Below, in pieces: positions 18,275-26,693 of a stretch of 64,000 nt of DNA (position 1 is its first letter; every line of letters begins with the position of its first letter). The position numbers and the translations under genes were made by a program. Origin of the DNA: an uncultured Prevotella sp. (GTDB lineage: Bacteria; Bacteroidota; Bacteroidia; Bacteroidales; Bacteroidaceae). The DNA lies in NCBI GenBank assembly GCA_946188165.1, contig CAMHTW010000015.1, positions 1-64,000 of the forward strand. The letters run 5' to 3'. The notes beneath the pieces were generated by a model, which was given only the letters and a program-made list of their open reading frames with translations, searched no databases and had not been told where the DNA came from.

Positions 18275-19528
18275 ATGACATACAACGTGATTCTTTTTGC
18301 TGTGCGCCACATGTTCAGACTCGACATCATGATATGGATAGCGGGTATCCCGTTGTTGGTATTTGCCGTCATGTGGTTGTATCATCAGTTGCATTTGCGC
18401 AAAGAATTGCAAAAAGAGTTATTCTTGTTATCAAAAGTACAGCGGCACTCTGTAGAGTACGACCTGGTGCTGAAGGTCATGAAAATGGCTATCTACCGTA
18501 TTGACGTGCAGGCTCAAACCATTACCTTTGAGAGCGACTTCCGTGACGTGGTGGGCAGTTTCCATTTTTCTCCCAACACCCCATTGGAAGATTTCTACGA
18601 ACTGATGCTACCCAACTCTAGCGTTAAGATTAAACGGGCATTGTCGGACTTGATGGAAGGCCGTACCGACGAGGCACATGAGCAGTTCGAGACGCGTTTG
18701 CCGCATTCCGATCAGATACACTGGGAGGATGCCTATGCCACTATTGAGAAACGTGACCTGCATGGAAAACCGCTGATGATCGTTGGTACATTGACCTTTA
18801 TTGATGATCAGAAGACAATCGAGCGCGAGCTGATAGAAGCGCGTAGCCATGCAGAGGAGAGCGACCGTCTGAAATCTGCTTTCCTGGCCAATATGTCGCA
18901 TGAGATTCGTACACCGTTGAATGCCATTGTGGGCTTTAGCGATGTGTTACCCATGGCCCAGAACGATGAGGAGCGTACGGAATTGATTAATCTGATAAAG
19001 CAGAACAATACCCGCTTGTTACGCTTGTTTGACGATATGGCTAACATGTCGAAGCTGGAAGCCGGCGACGAGACTGTCAGGAAGGAACGCTTCAATCTCG
19101 GTCAGTTGCTGATGGACGTAGCGGATAAGTTTGCTGATAGGAGTAAAGATGTAGGTGTCAAGATAGAAATAGAGACTACGGCTGATGTTGTGCAGCCATT
19201 CTCTGACCGTAACCGCCTGCGCGAGATTTTGAGCCAGTATATGGACAATGCCCTGAAGTTTACAACCGAAGGTGTCGTGACCTTGGGCTATCAGGTGCAC
19301 AATGGCTTGGTGCGCATCTGGGTTCGTGATACAGGTAAAGGCATTCCGCCCAAGTATTGTAACGAGCATCTGTTCGAACGTTTCGTGCAGGTAGATGAGT
19401 TTGTTGCAGGCTCTGGCCTGGGGTTAAGCATTTGCCGCAGTATGGCACTGAGCATCGGTGGCAAGGTCGGTGTGGAGTCGAAAATGAATGTAGGTTCACT
19501 CTTCTGGGTTGAGATACCTATGGAATAA
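18275..19528 (+). CDS. Membrane sensor histidine kinase (PAS-like, HisKA, HATPase_c)
   Basis: LANMSHEIRTPLNAIVGFSDV; RDTGKGIP; GSGLGLSICRSMA. Confidence 0.9.
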   Translation: MTYNVILFAVRHMFRLDIMIWIAGIPLLVFAVMWLYHQLHLRKELQKELFLLSKVQRHSVEYDLVLKVMKMAIYRIDVQAQTITFESDFRDVVGSFHFSPNTPLEDFYELMLPNSSVKIKRALSDLMEGRTDEAHEQFETRLPHSDQIHWEDAYATIEKRDLHGKPLMIVGTLTFIDDQKTIERELIEARSHAEESDRLKSAFLANMSHEIRTPLNAIVGFSDVLPMAQNDEERTELINLIKQNNTRLLRLFDDMANMSKLEAGDETVRKERFNLGQLLMDVADKFADRSKDVGVKIEIETTADVVQPFSDRNRLREILSQYMDNALKFTTEGVVTLGYQVHNGLVRIWVRDTGKGIPPKYCNEHLFERFVQVDEFVAGSGLGLSICRSMALSIGGKVGVESKMNVGSLFWVEIPME

Positions 19529-19540
19529 TAGTATTCAGGT

Positions 19541-22096
19541 ATGCGTCAGATATTTTTCTTTTTTTCCCTTTTTGTATCTATAGCACTGCATGCGCAAACC
19601 ATTGTCGGACATGTAGTCGATGAGGCTACTGGCGAAAACATCGGGTTTGCCAGTGTGCAATATAAAGGCCATCATGTGGCTGCCATCACCGACCTTAGCG
19701 GACGTTTTATGATAGAGCGCCATAAGGGGTGGAAACTGACGGTCAGTGCCGTGGGCTATAAAACCCGAACGTACACTGTCGAAGGCGATATGGATAAGCT
19801 GTTTGTGTCGCTACGTGAGGATACCCGTTCGCTGAAAGAGGTGACGGTACGTTCCAAGCGCGCGCGTTACAAACGGAAAAATAATCCTGCTGTAGAGCTG
19901 ATGAAGAAGGTGATAGCCAACAAAAAAGCTACCGACCTCTCTAATCGTGACTATTACCAGTACACCAAGTATCAGAAGTTGACGCTGGCACTCAACGATA
20001 TGAATATGGAAGCGTTGCAGTCGCCAAAGCTCAGTAAATATAAATGGATTGCCAATCAGGTGGAGACTTGTGAGCAGACGGGCAAACTCATCCTGCCTGC
20101 CAGCGTCGAAGAAACCGTGACGCAGAAAATCTACCGTCGCTCTCCGCATGCAGAGAAAAATATCGTGAAAGGCCAACGCTCATCTGGTATCAACGACTTC
20201 TTCCAGACGGGCGATATCCTGAATACCGTGTCGAAGGATGTCTTTACAGATGTCAATATTTATGACGACCAGGTGCGACTGCTCCAACATCCCTTTACGT
20301 CGCCTATCAGCGATGGTGCCATCTCCTTCTACCGCTACTATATCGAAGACACGCTGCTCGTTGAGCGCGACTCGTGTATCCACCTGCATTTCCTGCCCAA
20401 CAACCAACAGGATTTCGGCTTCCGTGGCGACCTGTATGTGTTGAAGGACTCTTCGTATCAGGTGAAGCGCTGCGAACTGATTCTGCCTAATCGGACAGAT
20501 GTCAATTTTGTTGAGGGCCTGAAGGTCACGCAAGAGTTTACTAAATTGCCAACGGGCGAATGGGTGCTCAGCGTTGACGACATGGTTGTGGAGTTGGTGC
20601 TGTTCGATTTCCTGCAGAAAGGTGTGGCCATCCGAACCACCCGCCTCTCTGACTATCAGTTTACGGAGATTCCCGCCAAGCTCTTTAAGGGCAAGGCCAA
20701 GACGGTGACCGACCCTGATGCGGAATTGATGGACGACAGCTATTGGCAAGAGCATCGTAAGGTAGAGCTGACGCGCAGCGAAGCAGGGATGGATGATTTC
20801 CTGAATGGCATGCGTTCCGTCGGTGGTTTCAAGTATATTCTTTTGGGCCTTAAACTGTTGGCAGAGAACTATATTGAGACAGGCAATCCCAGTAAAGTGG
20901 ATATTGGTCCCGTCAATTCGATGGTGAGTACCAACTTCATCGATGGCCTGCGTACCCGTATTTCGCTTCAGACGACAGCCAACCTGAATCGCCACCTCTT
21001 TTGGAAGGGTTATGCAGCACGCGGCTGGCGCAGCCATAATAACTATTACAGTTCACAGCTGACGTGGTCGCTGAATAAGAAGAAGTACTTGCCTGACGAA
21101 TTCCCCAAGCGTAACCTGTCGTTCCTCTCGACCTATGACGTGATGGCACCCTCCGACAAGTTCCTGTCTACCGATAAGGATAATGTGTTCACGGCTTTCA
21201 AGTGGGCCAAGGCCGACAAGATGATGTTCTATAATCGGCAGCAGTTCACCTTTGAATATGAGCAGATGTATGGTCTACGTACCTTGCTGAGCATCAAGAC
21301 GGAAAAGAACGAGGCCGCAGGCAATATGGCCTTCATACCTCTCACACATCAGCCCTCACACATCAGCCCTCACACATCAGCCTTCAGCCGTCCTTTCCGC
21401 ACCACTGAGTTGCGTGCTGAGATAGAGTATTCGCCAGGTGCGCTCTATACGAACTCCAAACAGCGGCGTCTGAAGGTCAATCGCGAGGCTCCCGTCATTA
21501 TCCTCAGCCATACTATGGGTGTCAAGGGCATGTTAGGAGGCGATTACGACTATCACTATACGGAAGCCAGCATCTTCAAACGCATCTGGCTGAACAGCTG
21601 GGGACGCATTGACCTCTACACCCGTGGTGGCGTGCAGTGGAGTCAGGTTCCCTTCCCTTTGCTATGTATGCCTGCTGCCAATATGTCGTACCTCAGTCAG
21701 AAGCAGTCGTTTAATTTGCTGACCAGTATGGAGTTCCTGAACGACCGTTTCGTCAGCGTTGACATGAACTGGGATATGCAGGGCAAGATTTTCAACCGCA
21801 TTCCGCTGATCAAGAAACTGCGTTGGCGCGAGTATATCGGTGCCAAGATGCTGTGGGGTGCTTTGTCCGACAAGAATAATCCCAGTCTTGAACGTAATGC
21901 CGACAGTCCTATCCTGATGTATTTCCCCGAAGACTCGTACGTGATGGATCCGAAGGTGCCCTATTGGGAAATATCGCTGGGTATTCGCAGCATCTTCCGC
22001 TTCTTCCAGATTGAGTATGTACGCCGTATGAACTATAACGACCATTCGCATGGTCACAAAAACAGCGTGCGCTTTGGCTTTACCCTGATGTTCTAA
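19541..22096 (+). CDS. DUF5686/carboxypeptidase-regulatory-like outer-membrane protein
   Basis: CarboxypepD_reg-like N-terminus and DUF5686-like body, read by eye. Confidence 0.8.
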   Translation: MRQIFFFFSLFVSIALHAQTIVGHVVDEATGENIGFASVQYKGHHVAAITDLSGRFMIERHKGWKLTVSAVGYKTRTYTVEGDMDKLFVSLREDTRSLKEVTVRSKRARYKRKNNPAVELMKKVIANKKATDLSNRDYYQYTKYQKLTLALNDMNMEALQSPKLSKYKWIANQVETCEQTGKLILPASVEETVTQKIYRRSPHAEKNIVKGQRSSGINDFFQTGDILNTVSKDVFTDVNIYDDQVRLLQHPFTSPISDGAISFYRYYIEDTLLVERDSCIHLHFLPNNQQDFGFRGDLYVLKDSSYQVKRCELILPNRTDVNFVEGLKVTQEFTKLPTGEWVLSVDDMVVELVLFDFLQKGVAIRTTRLSDYQFTEIPAKLFKGKAKTVTDPDAELMDDSYWQEHRKVELTRSEAGMDDFLNGMRSVGGFKYILLGLKLLAENYIETGNPSKVDIGPVNSMVSTNFIDGLRTRISLQTTANLNRHLFWKGYAARGWRSHNNYYSSQLTWSLNKKKYLPDEFPKRNLSFLSTYDVMAPSDKFLSTDKDNVFTAFKWAKADKMMFYNRQQFTFEYEQMYGLRTLLSIKTEKNEAAGNMAFIPLTHQPSHISPHTSAFSRPFRTTELRAEIEYSPGALYTNSKQRRLKVNREAPVIILSHTMGVKGMLGGDYDYHYTEASIFKRIWLNSWGRIDLYTRGGVQWSQVPFPLLCMPAANMSYLSQKQSFNLLTSMEFLNDRFVSVDMNWDMQGKIFNRIPLIKKLRWREYIGAKMLWGALSDKNNPSLERNADSPILMYFPEDSYVMDPKVPYWEISLGIRSIFRFFQIEYVRRMNYNDHSHGHKNSVRFGFTLMF

Positions 22097-22100
22097 GGAT

Positions 22101-22192
22101 TTCTTGCTCATACCTTGCTCATATCTTGCTCATGCCTTGCTCATGTCGCTCTCATGTCGCTCTCATGTCTCTCTCTATACGCGCTCTATACT
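22101..22192. repeat. Phrase-like repeat (cttgctcatacc / cgctctcatgt)
   Basis: Direct reading. Confidence 0.9.
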
Positions 22193-22238
22193 AATGTCTG
22201 GAGTATGAAGTGTGAAGTCTGAGGGATGGGCATCGAAA

Positions 22239-22260
22239 AAGGCTGTCTCCCGACAGCCTT
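22239..22260 (+). terminator. Hairpin aaggctgtctcccgacagcctt
   Basis: Inverted repeat followed by a T-rich stretch. Confidence 0.6.
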
Positions 22261-22407
22261 AATCTTGTTTTCTAACTAACTTATTATCAACTATTCATTA
22301 CTCATTCTTTTACATTGAAACTAAAAGTATCACCTCACTTTTTGTTTTCTGGGTGCAAAGTTACACACTTTTTCATCATTTTCAAGATAAAAACAGCAAA
22401 AAACGTA

Positions 22408-22421
22408 CGTAAACGTTTGCG
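22408..22421. promoter_or_regulatory. Candidate LacI-family operator
   Basis: cgtaaacgtttgcg with palindromic core, upstream of the LacI gene. Confidence 0.45.
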
Positions 22422-22501
22422 AGTTTCAAAGTAAATTCGTAACTTTGTAGCCGATATTGTATCGACACACTTTTTACCTTCTGGTTTAATAACTAACGAT
22501 T

Positions 22502-23533
22502 ATGACTGATAAGAAACAACATAGAACTTCGTTGAAGGACCTTGCCCGTGAATTAGGAGTGAGCATTGCTACTGTGAGTCGCGCGTTACGCAACTCGCCG
22601 GAGATTGGCAAGGAAATGCAACAACGTGTGAAGGATCTGGCTAAAAAACTCAACTATCGTCCCAACCCGTTTGCCCAAAGTCTGCGCCGTGAAGCCCCCA
22701 AGGTCATAGGCGTGGTGGTCCCCAATCTGGTAACGCATTACTATGCCGCAGTGCTTGATGGTATTGAGGACGAGGCTCGCCGTGCTGGTTACAGTGTGCT
22801 CAGTGCCAACAGTCATGAGCGCTATGAAGACGAAGAGAATGCTATCGACAACTTTATCTCGATGCATGTGGAAGGCATTATAGCCTGTCTGGCACAGAGT
22901 ACTACCGATTATCATCATTTCGAGGAGATAGCGGAAATGGGTATCCCTTTGGTGTTTTTCGGACGTACTTGTCTGTCAGACCGTTTCTCCAGCGTGACAG
23001 CTAATGGGGATGAGGCTGCCCAGCAAGCCACTCAGCATCTGATAGATACTGGTAGCCGGCGAATTGCCTTTATTGGTGGCCCCAACCATCTTGATATGGT
23101 GCGTCGGCGTAAGCATGGGTATTTGGAGGCGTTGCGCGAGAATCATATACCTATCGAACGGGAATTGGTGTTCTGCGATAAGATTGACTATCAGCTGGCC
23201 CTTGAAAGTACCACAAACCTCTTGAAGAGTGACCACCGCCCTGATGCTATTCTGGCTTTCAACGATATCATTACCTTCGCGGCGTTTACAGCCATCAAGG
23301 AATGTGGCTTGCGTATTCCTGACGATGTGGCCCTGATAGGCTTTACAGACGACGTCCATGCGGCATACGTGACGCCACGTATGTCAGCCATTCAGGACCA
23401 GTCGTATCAGATGGGTGTCAAAGCCTGCCAGTTGTTGTTGCGCAATATTAATGGCGACAGTAAGGTGTATAAGGAGATAGTACCCCAGCAACTTGTTATT
23501 AGAGATACTTCCAGCAAGAAGGCTGAGGGATGA
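22502..23533 (+). CDS. LacI family transcriptional regulator
   Basis: LKDLARELGVSIATVSRALRNSPEIG HTH plus periplasmic-binding-like domain. Confidence 0.95.
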   Translation: MTDKKQHRTSLKDLARELGVSIATVSRALRNSPEIGKEMQQRVKDLAKKLNYRPNPFAQSLRREAPKVIGVVVPNLVTHYYAAVLDGIEDEARRAGYSVLSANSHERYEDEENAIDNFISMHVEGIIACLAQSTTDYHHFEEIAEMGIPLVFFGRTCLSDRFSSVTANGDEAAQQATQHLIDTGSRRIAFIGGPNHLDMVRRRKHGYLEALRENHIPIERELVFCDKIDYQLALESTTNLLKSDHRPDAILAFNDIITFAAFTAIKECGLRIPDDVALIGFTDDVHAAYVTPRMSAIQDQSYQMGVKACQLLLRNINGDSKVYKEIVPQQLVIRDTSSKKAEG

Positions 23534-23567
23534 AGGCTGAGGGATATTTAATTAAGAGATCGGGACA

Positions 23568-26500
23568 ATGCGAAAAACAATCATACTATTGGTTATTGCC
23601 ATCAGTTTCTGTATAACTGGTCAGGGTAAGATTGGCGACATGAAGTTCCGTCACCTTGATACGCGCCACGGACTTTCAAACTCGCAAGTGAATTGCATCC
23701 TGCAGGACTCTCGCGGTTTTATATGGATTTGTACATCTTTCGGTTTGTGTAGGTATGACGGCTACCGGTTCCAGAACTACTTCTCGTACGAACGTGATAC
23801 AACGACGCTGCGAAGCAACCGTATGGACGACGTCCAGGAGGCCTACGATGGTAAACTCTGGCTGAATCATGGCATGAGCTATTCGCTGTACGACCCTGTG
23901 ACAGAGAAGACAGACCGCTCGCCTGGATTGTGGCTGGCCAAACAGGGTGTTACCGGTGGTATCGAAAAACTACATATCGATTCGCAGAAGAATTTCTGGG
24001 TAAAGTCATACGAGGATGGTTTCTTCTTCTATAATCCAAAGAAGAAACTGCTGAAGAAGGTTGACTTCGGATATACTATAGACAAATTCCCCAAGGACTT
24101 TTCGGTCACCAGTTTCTGTGAGACGGAGGATGGCATGGTCATGACGTCCAACATGGGTGAACTGATATGTGTTGACGGTCAGCGTGGACGTGTCCTGTGG
24201 CGTGACGATACTGTCAAGAAAGCACTTGACACGTATAATGACTACTGGGTGTATGTCGATAAGGACGGGCTGAGATGGGTGATAACCCATTCGACCAATA
24301 CCTATATTTATAATCCTGCAGAGAAACGCTGGTACACCTCGCTGACGGAACTGATGAAGGCCAAGGGGTTCAGTGATGTGCCTGAGGATGTTGTGGTGTG
24401 GGAGGTCAGATACGACGCCAGGGGCCTGCTGTGGGTGGCTACCGACCATTTAGGGGTGCTGGTGCTCGACTTCCAGACTAAGGAGTGGAAACAGTTCACA
24501 TATCAGAAAGGCGACAATACCTCGCTGCCTGATATTACTGCCAAGCACCTGTATGTTGACCCCTTGGGACGTATGTGGGTGGCTACTTACAAGAGTGGCG
24601 TGGCCATGTGTGCTGATGCCATGGCCAGCTTTACCTCATTGCCGTATGGTGACATTAATGCCATTTGTGAGGACAAGGAGGGGTACTATTGGCTGGGATT
24701 GAACAGCGGGGGCATCCGTAAGATGGATCCTGAGACTCTTGAAATTGTGGCTGAATACGATAAACAGGTATTGGGTACTCCTAATGCAGTCATCGTTGGC
24801 GCCTATTGTGCCAAGGATGGAACGTTGTGGTTCGGCACATGGGAGGGAGGTCTCATCCGCTATCGCGACGGACAATGGAAAACTTACATGGTGGGCACTC
24901 CAGGCAGTGGGCTGACCACCAATAACGTCTGGTCTATTACAGAAGACCTGTGGGGCAATATCTGGGTAGGCCTCTTGGGCGGTGGAGCGATGCGTATCGA
25001 TGCCAAGTCGGGTGTGCAGCGCGTCTTCAACGAGACCAATTCCAACCTCAAGACCAATTGGACCAACAGTATTAATACTGCTTCCAACGGATGGATACTT
25101 CTGGGTAATTCAGAGTACTGTTCGGTGATTCATCCGAAAACCTATCAGATTATTAACATTCCTGTACCCCACGATGAGACGACCTATACCATTTCGTCGG
25201 CAACAATACAGGTCATTTGGGACAAACGTGACCTTGTTTGGCAGGCGGCATCATCGGGCTTGTCCATCTACGACAGAAAGACGGGTAAGACGCGCTTGCT
25301 TGATATGAAGTCTGGATTCTTCGGCTCGAATGTGACGTCTATTACCGAGGATGCCCAACAGACTATCTGGGTAACGACCGATCATGGTATCTCGAATGTC
25401 GTACCTCAGAAAGGCGAGGATGGCGAATGGCATTTTACCGTGCGTAGCTTTAACGAGCACGACGGCCTGCAGCCCGGACCGTTCAACCAGCGTGCCATCT
25501 GTTACACTTCGACAGGTATGATTCTGGTAGGCGGACAAGACGGCTTGGACATTATCAATACCAAGAATCTGGCTGTCGGCCACCTGGATGAGAAGCCTGT
25601 ATTCAGTGGACTGCAGCTATTCGACAAGGATGTGGCTGTGGGCGAAGAGGTGGATGGACGCGTCATCCTTAAAGAGGCCCTGAATGTTTGTCGTGAAATC
25701 ACCCTTAATTTCAACGACCAGTTTACGATCCAGATGGGCAGTAATGCAGGAAGCATTGCCAATACCAAGCGTTTTGTCTATATGCTTGAAGGATTTAACG
25801 AGAGTTGGGTGCGCACGTCTGATTTGAATCCCAATATTACTTACAACTCGCTGCGTGCCGGCGACTATACGCTACGAGTCAGAATGCTGAATGACGATGG
25901 TACATTTGGCCAGGAAGAGGCGACGCTTGAAATCACCATTCGTCCACCCTTGTGGCGAACACGCTGGATGATATTGTTATACATGCTCATCATTGCAGGA
26001 GTGGCCTTCGTGTGGCGCAAGTGGTTTATGAAACGTCTGGAGAGTCGGATGAAGGTTGAAATGATGCGACGTGAACTCGAACAGCAGCAGTGGATGAACG
26101 AGATGCGCATGAAGATGGCAACAGAGCAGGCGAACAAACAACGGTCAGACGGGACGGTAAAAGAGACCGTCAAACTAAACCTGACGACAGAAGACCTCGT
26201 GGTCTTTATACGTGCTATCTGCGAACACTATGAATCGCCCATTCCGGACAAGAAAGTCAAGGTCAGCTTCCTGTCTGCGGTAGACCAGTTGACGGCTGAT
26301 TTCGATGAGGCTAAGCTCAAGGAAATCTTAGAGATATTGTTCCGCAATTCTATTAACTTTACCCCATACGATCCACTGATTAGTGTTGGCGTGGCTCGTA
26401 TACAAAACGATATGGCACAAATTCAGGTGGCCGACAATGGTATTGGTATCAAGGACGAATATAAGGAACATGCCTTTGATTCGATGGTGAACGGTGAAGG

Positions 26501-26651
26501 CATAGGTCTTGATCGTGTGAAGAGTATTGTTGATGCCCATAAGGGAACAATCCGTATCGAAGATAATCCTGGCGGTGGAACCATCTTCTTCATCACACTG
26601 CCTGCGCAGCCTGAAATTGAGGTTGTTGAGGCTGAAGTGGTAAATGACTGA
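23568..26651 (+). CDS. Two-component-regulator-propeller sensor with Y_Y_Y and HATPase-like domain; no recognisable HisKA, receiver or HTH
   Basis: Repeated LWVAT/IWVGL propeller blades; ATPase-like VADNGIGIKD, GEGIGLDRVKSI. Confidence 0.85.
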   Translation: MRKTIILLVIAISFCITGQGKIGDMKFRHLDTRHGLSNSQVNCILQDSRGFIWICTSFGLCRYDGYRFQNYFSYERDTTTLRSNRMDDVQEAYDGKLWLNHGMSYSLYDPVTEKTDRSPGLWLAKQGVTGGIEKLHIDSQKNFWVKSYEDGFFFYNPKKKLLKKVDFGYTIDKFPKDFSVTSFCETEDGMVMTSNMGELICVDGQRGRVLWRDDTVKKALDTYNDYWVYVDKDGLRWVITHSTNTYIYNPAEKRWYTSLTELMKAKGFSDVPEDVVVWEVRYDARGLLWVATDHLGVLVLDFQTKEWKQFTYQKGDNTSLPDITAKHLYVDPLGRMWVATYKSGVAMCADAMASFTSLPYGDINAICEDKEGYYWLGLNSGGIRKMDPETLEIVAEYDKQVLGTPNAVIVGAYCAKDGTLWFGTWEGGLIRYRDGQWKTYMVGTPGSGLTTNNVWSITEDLWGNIWVGLLGGGAMRIDAKSGVQRVFNETNSNLKTNWTNSINTASNGWILLGNSEYCSVIHPKTYQIINIPVPHDETTYTISSATIQVIWDKRDLVWQAASSGLSIYDRKTGKTRLLDMKSGFFGSNVTSITEDAQQTIWVTTDHGISNVVPQKGEDGEWHFTVRSFNEHDGLQPGPFNQRAICYTSTGMILVGGQDGLDIINTKNLAVGHLDEKPVFSGLQLFDKDVAVGEEVDGRVILKEALNVCREITLNFNDQFTIQMGSNAGSIANTKRFVYMLEGFNESWVRTSDLNPNITYNSLRAGDYTLRVRMLNDDGTFGQEEATLEITIRPPLWRTRWMILLYMLIIAGVAFVWRKWFMKRLESRMKVEMMRRELEQQQWMNEMRMKMATEQANKQRSDGTVKETVKLNLTTEDLVVFIRAICEHYESPIPDKKVKVSFLSAVDQLTADFDEAKLKEILEILFRNSINFTPYDPLISVGVARIQNDMAQIQVADNGIGIKDEYKEHAFDSMVNGEGIGLDRVKSIVDAHKGTIRIEDNPGGGTIFFITLPAQPEIEVVEAEVVND

Positions 26652-26693
26652 TAATATGCATAACGAGTGGAACTAAATACTAATAATAAACTA

